DNA of 57,394 nucleotides, taken from contig ONMZ01000005.1 of the NCBI GenBank assembly GCA_900319075.1, positions 1-57,394 on the forward strand, given 5' to 3'. The notes below the pieces were generated by a model. The model was not told the DNA's origin, ran no database searches, and saw only the letters and a program-made list of their open reading frames with translations. The translations under genes and the position numbers were made by a program. This DNA is from an uncultured Eubacteriales bacterium (GTDB taxonomy: Bacteria > Bacillota > Clostridia > Oscillospirales > Ruminococcaceae). Shown here one piece after another: positions 8,537 through 17,045 of the stretch (position 1 is its first letter; every line of letters begins with the position of its first letter).

Positions 8537-8851
8537 GTGAAAAATAACGGCAAGGAATACTTTATCAACTTTCTTGCTTCCATAGCTATAAATCTGGGGC
8601 TCATGGTGCTTTACTACTACCTTCATGCAAAGCAAGGCTTCCTGCCCGGTCTTGACATTCCCAGATTCACCACGGTAACTGTGGTCTTTACAGCGTTTTT
8701 TGCCGGTCTTATAAGTTATTTCAGACACAAGGAAAAAAGCGATGTCCACGGTGCAGTGTTTATTTGTACCGTTGTGGGTCTTTTAGGAGCTTTTATCGGC
8801 TCTGTGGGCGGCGCTGCAATCGCAGCAAATCTATTTGGAAAAATAAGCTGA
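8537..8851 (+). CDS. Small membrane protein, unknown function
   Basis: About 104 aa with three predicted membrane segments: NFLASIAINLGLMVLYYYL, FTTVTVVFTAFFAGLISYF and the glycine-rich C-terminal helix VVGLLGAFIGSVGGAAIAA. GAAAGGG lies upstream; GTG 8537 or TTG 8534 has the best spacing, while TTG 8525 is too close to it. It sits between manA and the glucokinase gene, so is probably cotranscribed. No family recognised. Confidence 0.75.
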   Translation: MKNNGKEYFINFLASIAINLGLMVLYYYLHAKQGFLPGLDIPRFTTVTVVFTAFFAGLISYFRHKEKSDVHGAVFICTVVGLLGAFIGSVGGAAIAANLFGKIS

Positions 8852-8876
8852 AAATAAACAAAACGGAGGGCTAACA

Positions 8877-9842
8877 ATGAAGTATTACATAGGAATCGAC
8901 CTGGGAGGAACAAACATCAAAGCAGGTGTGGTCAACGAAAATTATGAAATAATTTCAAAAGCAACCACAAAAACCATGCTGCCAAGACCTGCGGAGGAAA
9001 TATGCGCTGATATGGCAAAGGTTTCCCTGAAGGCTATGGAGCAGGCCGGACTGAAGCTTGAAAATATTGAGTCCATAGGTATCGGAACACCGGGAACTGC
9101 AAACTCTGAAACCGGCATCATCGAGTATTCAAACAACCTTGGATTTTTGAATCTTCCGGTGGTCGAGCTTATGCAAAAACACATAAACAAACCTTTCTAT
9201 GTTGAAAACGATGCCAATGCGGCTGCTTACGGCGAGTTTATCGCAGGAGCTGCAAAGGGCGCAAACGATGCAGTTTGCATCACCCTGGGAACAGGCGTAG
9301 GCGGCGGAATAATAATCAACGGAAAGATCTACTCCGGCTTCAACTTCGCAGGCGCTGAGATCGGTCACACCGTCATCGACCCTAACGGTCCTGAGTGTAC
9401 CTGCGGAAGAAAAGGATGCTTTGAGGTATTCTCTTCTGCAACAGGTCTTGTAAGAATGACCAAGGAGGCTATGCTGGAAGATAAGGCTTCCGTTATGTGG
9501 CAGATGAACGAAGAGGATGGCAAGGTTTCCGCAAGAACAGCCTTTAATGCCATGAGAGCAGGCGACAGAGCCGGCAAGGCTGTTGTCGATAAGTACATTC
9601 GTTACCTCGCTTGCGGTATCACAAACACCATAAACATCTTCCAGCCGGATATTCTTTGTATCGGCGGAGGAGTCTGCAACGAGGGAGACCCGCTGCTTTT
9701 GCCACTCAAAGAGCTGGTAGCTAAGGAAATATATACAAAGAACTCTGCAAAGAACACAGAGATAGTTATTGCAAAGCTGGGAAACGACGCAGGTATTATC
9801 GGTGCAGCGTTCCTGGGACAGGATCATAAAGGGGAAAACTGA
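8877..9842 (+). CDS. glcK: ROK family glucokinase
   Basis: A 321-aa sugar kinase. The ATP-binding DLGGTNIKAG is at the N-terminus, the substrate region ENDANAAAYGEF and phosphate motif GTGVGGGIIING follow, and the ROK zinc site CTCGRKGCFEVF lies near residues 174-184. Phosphorylation of glucose is the likely activity, given the short length and manA beside it; another hexose is possible. AACGGAGG precedes ATG 8877. The stop is 1 bp from the next start. Confidence 0.93.
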   Translation: MKYYIGIDLGGTNIKAGVVNENYEIISKATTKTMLPRPAEEICADMAKVSLKAMEQAGLKLENIESIGIGTPGTANSETGIIEYSNNLGFLNLPVVELMQKHINKPFYVENDANAAAYGEFIAGAAKGANDAVCITLGTGVGGGIIINGKIYSGFNFAGAEIGHTVIDPNGPECTCGRKGCFEVFSSATGLVRMTKEAMLEDKASVMWQMNEEDGKVSARTAFNAMRAGDRAGKAVVDKYIRYLACGITNTINIFQPDILCIGGGVCNEGDPLLLPLKELVAKEIYTKNSAKNTEIVIAKLGNDAGIIGAAFLGQDHKGEN

Positions 9843-9843
9843 T

Positions 9844-10428
9844 ATGGGATTTTTGGATAAAGTAAAAGATTTTCTTGACGACGGAAAGATCAACGGCTCG
9901 ACCAACAAACCCGAGCAGACACAGCCTGCACAGCAGGTACAGCCCGAGCAGCCCGTTCAGCCTGAAAATGACAGCGTGGCAAGGGCGGAGGAAAGTGTAA
10001 GGCATTTCAATGAATTGAAGGCACAGGCAGGTGTTGATACAAATGCCCCCGCCAATACAGCAGATGACAGAACAATTGAGGCGGGAGAAACAGTAACGAT
10101 AGATGTAGGATTTGACAGCCCCGTACCGTATGCTGACAAGGATATGGTGCCTGTAAGATTCACTGTAAAGGGTACAATCGTGGTTGAAATGGTGGACTAC
10201 ACGCAAAAATACAACAAGGTACAGGAGTTGCTGAATACATATATCAGGGGTGAAGTCTTTGGTAAAATCCCTGCCAAAAGACCAAAGGCAAATGAACTTG
10301 GAGCAATCGCAAAAGATGCAGAGAGTTCTTTACAGTATATTTCCAATTATATATCTTTCCTTAAATATAAGGATGCAAGTATACAGATCACCGGGTGGGA
10401 GGTTCCCGGCGAACAGCCTATGCTGTGA
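9844..10428 (+). CDS. SPFH-like domain protein, paralogue 1
   Basis: A 194-aa protein. It begins with an amphipathic helix (MGFLDKVKDFLDDGKINGST), then a Pro/Gln-rich linker to about residue 40, then a globular part from about residue 75 (SPVPYADKDMVPVRFTVKGT). The globular part resembles a fragment of the SPFH/virion-core-like fold (VPV-R-V-G-T pattern), but this is a weak call. ATG 9844 is 1 bp after glcK. Its first 47 nt are identical to those of the next gene. The function is unknown. Confidence 0.75.
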   Translation: MGFLDKVKDFLDDGKINGSTNKPEQTQPAQQVQPEQPVQPENDSVARAEESVRHFNELKAQAGVDTNAPANTADDRTIEAGETVTIDVGFDSPVPYADKDMVPVRFTVKGTIVVEMVDYTQKYNKVQELLNTYIRGEVFGKIPAKRPKANELGAIAKDAESSLQYISNYISFLKYKDASIQITGWEVPGEQPML

Positions 10429-10443
10429 CAGGAGGTTGGAAGT

Positions 10444-10956
10444 ATGGGATTTTTGGATAAAGTAAAAGATTTTCTTGACGACGGAAAGATAAACGGTTCA
10501 ACTCAGCAGCCGCAGCAGGTTAATTATCAGCCGCCGGTCCAGCCTGTACAGGCTTCGCAAAACCAGCCCCAGCAACAGGTGCAGCAGACACAGACAGCTA
10601 TGCCCAATACACTTGAGGTGGGAAAGACGATATTCGGCAAGTTCGGCACACCGTATCCCGTGGCATACAAAGAGCCCGAGGGCGATGTTTCGTATGTCCG
10701 TGCATCAGGAAGTATGACACTGGTCATTAAGGCGGAAGGTTTGACCGAAGAAATGCTGAGCAGCACTATTACTCCCATGGTTTCCGAGGAGCTTATCAAA
10801 GAGCTTGCACGATGCAGCTCAAACGGCATCCGTTCAAACCAGCTGCATACCCATCTTCGTGAAATTAGCGAGAATATGGTGAAGAACCTTGATCTAAGCT
10901 CGGTAGATGTACAAAGCATTTCGTTTGCAAATATAGTTGCTTCAAAAGAGCGCTGA
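10444..10956 (+). CDS. SPFH-like domain protein, paralogue 2
   Basis: 170 aa: the same 20-residue amphipathic N-terminus as its upstream neighbour, a Gln/Pro-rich linker (QPQQQVQQTQ), then IFGKFGTPYPVAYKEPEGDV with a following ASGSMTLVIKAEGL stretch. The pattern resembles SPFH-type domains that begin with an FGTP...R..G.Y element. AGGAGG precedes ATG 10444. The tandem arrangement suggests the two proteins share a location or a partner through the common N-terminus; this is inference. Confidence 0.75.
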   Translation: MGFLDKVKDFLDDGKINGSTQQPQQVNYQPPVQPVQASQNQPQQQVQQTQTAMPNTLEVGKTIFGKFGTPYPVAYKEPEGDVSYVRASGSMTLVIKAEGLTEEMLSSTITPMVSEELIKELARCSSNGIRSNQLHTHLREISENMVKNLDLSSVDVQSISFANIVASKER

Positions 10957-11073
10957 TGCTGCGTTGAGCAAACAAATCTCCCGAGCACATTTTTATTAGA
11001 TATAACAGGCGGCACATATCCCGGCTGACTGAAAGGCGGCGGTGAGCCGTAGATCTGAAAGAAGGTAATTATT

Positions 11074-12753
11074 ATGTCAGAATGTAAAGACTGTAAAAAC
11101 TATTTCTGTGAGGGTGTGGATAAAGCTCCCCAGAGGTCATTATTCAACGCACTTGGCTTCACAAAGCAGGAAATGGAAAAACCTCTGGTTGGTATCGTTT
11201 CTTCCTACAACGAGATAGTTCCCGGACACATGAACATCGACAAGATCACCGAGGCTGTGAAGCTGGGTGTGGCTATGGCAGGCGGTACTCCTGTGGTGTT
11301 CCCTGCTATTGCCGTATGTGACGGTATCGCTATGGGTCATGTTGGAATGAAGTATTCGCTGGTTACCCGTGACCTTATTGCAGACTCCACAGAATGTATG
11401 GCTCTGGCGCACCATTTTGACGCTCTTGTTATGATCCCCAACTGCGACAAGAACGTACCCGGACTGCTTATGGCTGCCGCAAGGGTCAATGTCCCAACGA
11501 TCTTCGTTTCGGGAGGTCCTATGCTGGCAGGTCACGTTAAAGGCTCTAAGACCTCTCTTTCAAGTATGTTTGAGGCGGTGGGAACTTACAACGCAGGCAA
11601 ATTCTCCCTGGAGGACGTTGAAGAATTTGAAAACAAAGCCTGTCCGACATGCGGTTCATGCTCGGGTATGTATACAGCTAACTCAATGAACTGTCTGACA
11701 GAGGTCCTTGGAATGGGTCTTAAAGGAAACGGCACTATCCCTGCGGTGTACTCGGAAAGAATAAAGCTTGCAAAGCTTGCAGGTATGCAGGTCATGGAGC
11801 TTTACCGCAAGAATATAAGACCACGTGATATTCTGACACAAAAGGCTTTTGAAAATGCTATCGCCGCTGATATGGCTCTTGGCTGCTCTACCAATTCAAT
11901 GCTCCACCTTCCTGCCATTGCACATGAGTGCGGCATAGAGCTGGATCTGGATATGGTCAACGAAATAAGCGAGAGAACGCCAAACCTCTGCCACCTTGCT
12001 CCTGCAGGTCACGCTTATATGGAGGATCTTAACGAGGCAGGCGGAGTTTATGCGGTGCTGGGTGAACTGGCAAAGAAAAATCTTATCAATACAGACTGTA
12101 TCACCTGCACAGGAAAAACAGTCGGCGAAAACATCAAGGGATGTATAAACAAAAACCACGATATAATCAGAGATATTGACGATCCGTATATGCCAAACGG
12201 CGGTATCGCTGTACTTAAAGGAAACCTTGCTCCGGACACATGCGTTGTAAAGAGAAGTGCAGTTGCTCCGGAAATGCTCAAGCATGAAGGCCCTGCAAGG
12301 GTATTTGACAGCGAGGAAGAGGCTATCGAGGCTATCAGGGGCGGAAAGATAAACCCGGGAGATGTTGTGGTTATCCGATACGAAGGACCAAAAGGCGGTC
12401 CGGGAATGAGAGAGATGCTCAATCCTACGTCTGCTATCTCCGGAATGGGGCTTGGCTCCACAGTCGCACTTATCACCGACGGCCGTTTCAGCGGTGCAAC
12501 AAGAGGCGCTTCTATCGGCCATGTTTCACCTGAAGCAGCTCTGGGCGGACCGATCGCTTTCGTCCATGAGGGCGACATCATCTCGATAGATATAAATGCT
12601 CACAGCATCCAGCTTAAAGTTTCAGACCAGGAGCTTGAGGAAAGAAAGAAAAACTGGGTGCCTAAGGAACCCAAGATCAAAACAGGTTATCTGGCAAGAT
12701 ACGCTTCTTTGGTAACATCGGCAAACAAAGGCGCAGTTCTTGAGACCAAATAA
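11074..12753 (+). CDS. ilvD: Dihydroxy-acid dehydratase
   Basis: A 559-aa iron-sulfur dehydratase of valine/isoleucine/pantothenate synthesis. It converts dihydroxy acids to 2-keto acids. Cluster-ligand and family motifs are visible: [55 protein letters not shown], and near the C-terminus [21 protein letters not shown]. Full length. GAAAGAAGG precedes ATG 11074. No other ilv gene is in the window. I see no T-box or leader peptide upstream. Confidence 0.98.
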   Translation: MSECKDCKNYFCEGVDKAPQRSLFNALGFTKQEMEKPLVGIVSSYNEIVPGHMNIDKITEAVKLGVAMAGGTPVVFPAIAVCDGIAMGHVGMKYSLVTRDLIADSTECMALAHHFDALVMIPNCDKNVPGLLMAAARVNVPTIFVSGGPMLAGHVKGSKTSLSSMFEAVGTYNAGKFSLEDVEEFENKACPTCGSCSGMYTANSMNCLTEVLGMGLKGNGTIPAVYSERIKLAKLAGMQVMELYRKNIRPRDILTQKAFENAIAADMALGCSTNSMLHLPAIAHECGIELDLDMVNEISERTPNLCHLAPAGHAYMEDLNEAGGVYAVLGELAKKNLINTDCITCTGKTVGENIKGCINKNHDIIRDIDDPYMPNGGIAVLKGNLAPDTCVVKRSAVAPEMLKHEGPARVFDSEEEAIEAIRGGKINPGDVVVIRYEGPKGGPGMREMLNPTSAISGMGLGSTVALITDGRFSGATRGASIGHVSPEAALGGPIAFVHEGDIISIDINAHSIQLKVSDQELEERKKNWVPKEPKIKTGYLARYASLVTSANKGAVLETK

Positions 12754-12777
12754 ACATAATTATGGGAGGAAGATTAA

Positions 12778-13299
12778 ATGAAAAAGAAAAGTACAGCAAG
12801 AAAAGTTATCTCAAGCATTTTGGGTGTTATTTTCCTTTTGTTGGTTGTGATCGGCATAGTTATAGCGACTTACGTTTTCGGCTCGCCTTCAAAAGACGGT
12901 GACTCAAGACAGCTTATCATGGGTAACTGGGTAGACATCGAAAAACACACTAAATTCACCTTTAGCGAAGACGGCGACTTCAAAATGGTGGATACGGAAA
13001 ACGACAAGGTGCTTGGCAAGGGATATTTCAAAGTCAACGAAGATAAAAAAGCCATCAAGATCCTTTTGCTGCACAGTGAGCGTTCCGAAGACATCGATTT
13101 TGGTATCAGTCTCTGGTACTTCTGCACACTCTCCTACAAGGATCTGAAGTATCCTAACGAGGAAGATGTAAAGAACAAAAGAAATGTTACAAACGCTTCC
13201 TGCACATTCCTTTTCCAAAACGCTGACGGAAAGGTTTATAAGTGCGAGAGAGACGAAAATAAGGTTAACTTCTACGGTAAAGAGATAAGCGGAAAATAA
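12778..13299 (+). CDS. Membrane-anchored protein, unknown function
   Basis: 173 aa: a basic N-terminus, one membrane helix (ISSILGVIFLLLVVIGIVIA, residues 11-30), then an extracytoplasmic part beginning with GNWVDIEKHTKFTFSEDGDF. The last stretch resembles the lipocalin-like beta motif of small Firmicutes exported proteins (GxW-F-F-DG-F). TGGGAGGAAG precedes ATG 12778. It lies between ilvD and pyrC, with no evident link to either. Confidence 0.8.
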   Translation: MKKKSTARKVISSILGVIFLLLVVIGIVIATYVFGSPSKDGDSRQLIMGNWVDIEKHTKFTFSEDGDFKMVDTENDKVLGKGYFKVNEDKKAIKILLLHSERSEDIDFGISLWYFCTLSYKDLKYPNEEDVKNKRNVTNASCTFLFQNADGKVYKCERDENKVNFYGKEISGK

Positions 13300-13311
13300 G
13301 GTTGACGATCC

Positions 13312-14601
13312 ATGGATATACTTATAAAGAACGTTCTGGCTGTGGACCCGCAATGTGGACTTAACGAGATCACCGATATAGGTATTACAGCGGGTAAGAT
13401 AAGCTTTATAGGCAGGACAGACGAACCTGCCGAAAGGATCATCGACGGTCAGGGAAAACTTGCTGCTTTGCCGGGTCTGTTTGATATGCACGTGCATTTT
13501 CGTGACCCGGGACAGACACATAAAGAAGATATATTCACCGGAGCCGCCGCTGCAAAAGCAGGCGGCTTTACCGGCGTAGCTTGTATGCCTAACACAAAAC
13601 CGGTCATCGACAACGCAGAGCTTGTTAAGTATGTGCTGAACAAAGCACAAAAAACAGGCATAGATGTGCTGCCGATAGGCTGTGTTACCAAGGGTATGCA
13701 AAGCAAGGAGCTTTGTGATTACGACGAGCTTAAAGACGCAGGTGTCTGCGCTCTCTCAGACGACGGACGGCCTGTGGAAAATGCCGAGCTTATGCGCCAG
13801 GCTCTTGAAAAGTCCCTGGAAAACGGGCTGACCGTGCTGTCGCATTGCGAAGATCTTAACATCATAAACGGCGGCATCATCAATAAAGGTGAGGTTTCAA
13901 AAAAGCTGGGCGTTAAGGGCATGGACAGGGCAAGCGAGGATTCTATAACCGCCCGTGAGATTGCCCTTGCTATGAGCTGCGGCGCACATATCCATATATG
14001 CCACGTTTCCACAAGAGGCTCGGTGAACATCATCAGAGCCGCCAAGAAAGACGGTGTTAACGTTACCTGCGAGACAGGACCGCACTATTTCACATTCACC
14101 GATGAAAAGCTGCTCAGCCGTGATGCCGATTACAGAATGTCTCCGCCCCTGCGAACAGAGGACGACAGACAGGCGGTCGAGGAGGCTGTGCTTGACGGCA
14201 CTATCGACTGCATAATCACTGACCACGCTCCTCACAGCGCAGAGGAAAAGGCTGACTTTGAAACTGCTCCAAACGGCGTAGTGGGGCTTGAAACATCGCT
14301 GGCTGCAACACTTACAAAGCTGTATCACACAGGCAAGTGCGGACTTGACAAGATCGCAGAGCTTATGAGCATAAGACCTCGGCAGATACTTGGCCTGCCA
14401 ACTGCAAAGATAGCTGTCGGTGAGAGGGCTGACCTTGCTATAATCGACCCGGACTGCCAGTGGGAGGTCATTCCCGGGCGGCTTCATTCAAAGAGCAAAA
14501 ACAGCGTCTTTAAAGGCGAAAGGTTAAAGGGCAAAAACCTGTATACTATTTGCAAAGGTAAAGTAGTTTTTGAATATCAAAGCAATGCTAAAGGAGAATA
14601 G
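13312..14601 (+). CDS. pyrC: Dihydroorotase
   Basis: A 429-aa zinc enzyme of pyrimidine synthesis: carbamoyl-aspartate to dihydroorotate. Metal ligands are in FDMHVHFRDPGQTHKEDI, with further His in VLSHCED and IHICHVST and the catalytic Asp in CIITDHAPHS. Length fits class I bacterial enzymes. The SD before ATG 13312 is weak; it starts 12 bp after the previous stop. pyrF follows 2 bp downstream. Confidence 0.96.
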   Translation: MDILIKNVLAVDPQCGLNEITDIGITAGKISFIGRTDEPAERIIDGQGKLAALPGLFDMHVHFRDPGQTHKEDIFTGAAAAKAGGFTGVACMPNTKPVIDNAELVKYVLNKAQKTGIDVLPIGCVTKGMQSKELCDYDELKDAGVCALSDDGRPVENAELMRQALEKSLENGLTVLSHCEDLNIINGGIINKGEVSKKLGVKGMDRASEDSITAREIALAMSCGAHIHICHVSTRGSVNIIRAAKKDGVNVTCETGPHYFTFTDEKLLSRDADYRMSPPLRTEDDRQAVEEAVLDGTIDCIITDHAPHSAEEKADFETAPNGVVGLETSLAATLTKLYHTGKCGLDKIAELMSIRPRQILGLPTAKIAVGERADLAIIDPDCQWEVIPGRLHSKSKNSVFKGERLKGKNLYTICKGKVVFEYQSNAKGE

Positions 14602-14603
14602 AC

Positions 14604-15545
14604 ATGGGATTTGACAGACTTATCGAAAATATCGTGCGCACACAAAACCCTTCTGTTGTGGGACTTGACCCAAAGCTTGAATATGTACCCGAGTACATCA
14701 GGCGCAGGAATTTCAAAAAGTACGGCAAGGACTTAAAGGGCGCTGCTAAGGCGATACTTGAGTTCAACAAGGAGATAATCGACGAGATACACGACATATG
14801 CCCTGCTATCAAACCGCAGGCTGCATACTACGAGATGTACGGCTACCAGGGCGTTAAGACCCTTTACAAGACTATCCAGTACGCTCAGAGCAAGGGTATG
14901 TTCGTTATGACCGACGGCAAGCGCAACGACATCGGTGCAACTATGGAGGCTTATGCTACGGCACACCTGGGTCTTACCGACGTTGATGGGGAAAAGATCG
15001 CTGCTTTCGGAAGCGATGCGCTGACGGTAAACGGCTATCTGGGTACAGACGGTATCGACCCCCTGCTTGAACAGTGCAAGACGTTTGACAAGGGAATTTT
15101 CGTGCTGGTAAAGACCTCAAACAAGTCCTCGGGCGAGCTTCAGGATCTGATGATCGGTAATAAGAGCGTTTACGCAACAATGGGCGCTATGTGCGAAAGG
15201 TGGGGACGTGACAATATAGGCAAGTACGGCTATTCAGCAGTAGGTGCTGTTGTTGGTGCTACCTACCCCGAACAGCTGGAGGAGATGCGAAAGGCTCTGC
15301 CCCACACGTTCTTCCTCGTGCCCGGCTACGGCGCACAGGGCGGCGGCGCACAGGGCGTTGCCAAAGCCTTTGACGAAAACGGTCTTGGTGCGATAGTCAA
15401 CTCTTCAAGAGGCGTTATGTGCGCCTATAAGAAAGAGGAAGGCTGCGACGAAAAGGACTTTGCAAAGGCTGCACGCCGTGAGGTCATCAGAATGAAGGAG
15501 GACATCACCTCCCACATTCCGCCGATAAAGGCTGTTGAAAAGTAA
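14604..15545 (+). CDS. pyrF: Orotidine 5'-phosphate decarboxylase (type 2)
   Basis: A 313-aa enzyme making UMP from OMP. The catalytic block is MTDGKRNDIGATMEAYA; LTVNGYLGTDGIDPLL and FLVPGYGAQGGGAQGV follow. The longer type 2 form is usual here. AAGGAG precedes ATG 14604. It ends the pyrC-pyrF pair, followed by a terminator. Confidence 0.97.
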   Translation: MGFDRLIENIVRTQNPSVVGLDPKLEYVPEYIRRRNFKKYGKDLKGAAKAILEFNKEIIDEIHDICPAIKPQAAYYEMYGYQGVKTLYKTIQYAQSKGMFVMTDGKRNDIGATMEAYATAHLGLTDVDGEKIAAFGSDALTVNGYLGTDGIDPLLEQCKTFDKGIFVLVKTSNKSSGELQDLMIGNKSVYATMGAMCERWGRDNIGKYGYSAVGAVVGATYPEQLEEMRKALPHTFFLVPGYGAQGGGAQGVAKAFDENGLGAIVNSSRGVMCAYKKEEGCDEKDFAKAARREVIRMKEDITSHIPPIKAVEK

Positions 15546-15560
15546 AACACGCATAAAAAT

Positions 15561-15600
15561 AACCGCTTATTGTTTCACCGAATAATAGGCGGTCTTTTTC
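15561..15600 (+). terminator. Terminator of pyrC-pyrF
   Basis: ACCGCTTATT / AATAATAGGCGGT hairpin followed by CTTTTTC. Confidence 0.75.
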
Positions 15601-15601
15601 T

Positions 15602-15635
15602 GCTTTCTCCCTCGCCGCAGGCGAGGTGAGAAAGC
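15602..15635. repeat. Long imperfect palindrome
   Basis: GCTTTCTC (15602-15609) pairs with GAGAAAGC (15628-15635) and CTCGCC with GGCGAG around a 3-nt loop. There is no T-run, so it is not an obvious terminator; it could be a small REP-like element between the two pyr units. Confidence 0.55.
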
Positions 15636-15648
15636 TATACAGTTCAGC

Positions 15649-15690
15649 AAAAAATAACCGCTTATGTTTTAACTCAAACATAAGCGGTTT
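15649..15690 (-). terminator. Terminator of the XRE regulator gene
   Basis: A perfect 14-bp stem, AACCGCTTATGTTT / AAACATAAGCGGTT, with an A-run on the left that is a T-run on the minus strand. It starts at the regulator's stop codon. Its arm shares AACCGCTTAT with the pyrF terminator. Confidence 0.85.
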
Positions 15691-15910
15691 ACTTTTTGGG
15701 ATATGGTTTTTTGACGTCTGTGCGCCCGATAAGGTAATCAACGCTTGTGCCGTAAATATCGGCTATCTGCGAGAGGATCTCCAGCGGAAATGCTCGGCTG
15801 CCGTTTTCGTAGTTGGAATAGGCGCTGCGGGTGATAAAGAGTTTATCGGCGACCTGCTGCTGTGTAAGGTCATTATCTTCACGAAGATTTTTTACCCTGT
15901 CAATTTGCAC
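15689..15910 (-). CDS. XRE family helix-turn-helix regulator
   Basis: 73 aa, essentially one HTH_3 domain: LREDNDLTQQQVADKL, then TRSAYSNYENGSRAFPLEI and a C-terminal SVDYLIGRTD typical of Cro/CI-like repressors. GTG 15910 is chosen because GGAGG lies 8 nt upstream; the in-frame GTG at 15919 overlaps that SD. It is divergent from a SHOCT-domain remnant, with two dyads in the shared promoter region, so autoregulation is likely. Confidence 0.9.
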   Translation of the reverse strand: MQIDRVKNLREDNDLTQQQVADKLFITRSAYSNYENGSRAFPLEILSQIADIYGTSVDYLIGRTDVKKPYPKK

Positions 15911-15938
15911 AAAAATCACCTCCGAAATTATTATAGCA

Positions 15939-15984
15939 TGACACGCTATGTGTCATTGACATTTGACACAAACTGTGTCATAAT
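15939..15984. promoter_or_regulatory. Divergent promoter with two operator-like dyads
   Basis: Plus strand: TTGACA (15956-15961), 17 bp, CATAAT (15979-15984). The spacer holds a perfect dyad, TGACACA aac TGTGTCA (15964-15980). A second dyad, TGACAC gctat GTGTCA (15939-15955), lies toward the regulator gene, close to its minus-strand TATAAT. Both share TGACAC half-sites and are the likely targets of the XRE protein. Confidence 0.75.
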
Positions 15985-15994
15985 ATGGGTATAG

Positions 15995-16177
15995 AAAAAC
16001 TGTGGAAATCATAACCCATATCAAACCATTTCAGAGAAAAAGCCAAACTTAACAGATTCCATTGCGAATACAAAATCAATCAAATTGCAGCTCAATGAAC
16101 TAAAAGAATTACTTGAACAAGATCTTATAACCGAAGCTGATTATGATGCCAAGAAAAAACAGATACTCAAATTATAA
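15995..16177 (+). pseudogene. SHOCT-domain remnant without a start codon
   Basis: The frame from 15995 to TAA 16177 ends in a clear SHOCT (short C-terminal) motif, LKELLEQDLITEADYDAKK. The frame has no ATG, GTG or TTG after the preceding stop (TAG 15992-15994). A GTG at 16002 starts in another frame and stops soon. The N-terminal domain that normally precedes SHOCT is missing. The piece still has a promoter with operators and a terminator, so it is either a decayed gene or one with an unusual start. Confidence 0.65.
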
Positions 16178-16180
16178 TTC

Positions 16181-16208
16181 CAAAGCCCTCACCCCGAGGG
16201 CTTTTTTG
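16181..16208 (+). terminator. Terminator after the SHOCT remnant
   Basis: AAAGCCCTC / GAGGGCTTT hairpin followed by a T-run. Confidence 0.85.
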
Positions 16209-16215
16209 CGCCTTA

Positions 16216-16244
16216 TTGACAGTATAGGCAAAATAGGCTATAAT
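16216..16244 (+). promoter_or_regulatory. SigA promoter of pyrK-pyrD
   Basis: TTGACA (16216-16221), 17 bp, TATAAT (16239-16244), about 30 bp before pyrK. Confidence 0.85.
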
Positions 16245-16274
16245 TATTACAATATAGTATTCGGAGGTACAAAT

Positions 16275-17045
16275 ATGTACAAACAAGGTAAATTTATTAT
16301 TGCCGAAAAAAAGGCGATCGCCAAAGGCATTTTCGATATGACTGTGCTTTGTCCCGAGATCGCTGCCGTTACCCAGCCCGGACAGTTTGCACAGGTCGCT
16401 GCACAAGGCTTTTTCCTTCGCAGACCGATCTCGATCTGCGAGGTGGACAAGAACAAGGGGACTATCCGCCTTGTGTTTGAGGTGAGAGGTCACGGAACTG
16501 ACATGATCTCACAGCTTGCAAAGGGCGCTCTTGTGGATGTTATCGCTCCTCTGGGCAAAGGCTTTACGGTGCTTGAAAAGGGCAAAAAAGCTATTTGCAT
16601 CGGCGGCGGTATCGGCACCCCCCCGATGGTGGAGATCGCAAAGCAGTACGGGGAGAACGCAACTGTGATAAGCGGTTTCAGAAACGCACAGGCAGTTATT
16701 TTGCAGGAGGATTTCAAGTCAAATGGGAACAGGACTATCCTTTGCACCGATGACGGCACGGCAGGGATAAAGGGCTTTGTGACCGATGCGCTTGCAGGTG
16801 AGCTTGCAAAAGAAAAGCCAGATATAATCTACGCCTGCGGTCCGATGATGATGCTCAAAAACGTGACAAAGATCGCTGCCGAAAACGGAATATACTGCGA
16901 GGTATCCCTCGAACAGCGAATGGCCTGCGGCGTGGGTGCCTGCCTGGTGTGTGTGTGCAGGACCGTGAAAAACGGTGAGGAGTTCAACTCCCACGTTTGC
17001 AAGGACGGACCTGTATTTGACAGCAAGGAGGTGGTTTTTGAATGA
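16275..17045 (+). CDS. pyrK: Dihydroorotate dehydrogenase B electron transfer subunit
   Basis: A 256-aa FAD/[2Fe-2S] protein passing electrons from PyrD to NAD+. The FAD-binding FLRRPISICEV and NAD-site CIGGGIGTPPM are visible. The cluster ligands are in MACGVGACLVCVC plus a later HVCKDGP. ATG 16275 has GGAGG 7 nt upstream; the longer frame from 16143 lacks an SD and would overlap the preceding terminator. It overlaps pyrD by 4 bp (ATGA). Confidence 0.96.
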   Translation: MYKQGKFIIAEKKAIAKGIFDMTVLCPEIAAVTQPGQFAQVAAQGFFLRRPISICEVDKNKGTIRLVFEVRGHGTDMISQLAKGALVDVIAPLGKGFTVLEKGKKAICIGGGIGTPPMVEIAKQYGENATVISGFRNAQAVILQEDFKSNGNRTILCTDDGTAGIKGFVTDALAGELAKEKPDIIYACGPMMMLKNVTKIAAENGIYCEVSLEQRMACGVGACLVCVCRTVKNGEEFNSHVCKDGPVFDSKEVVFE

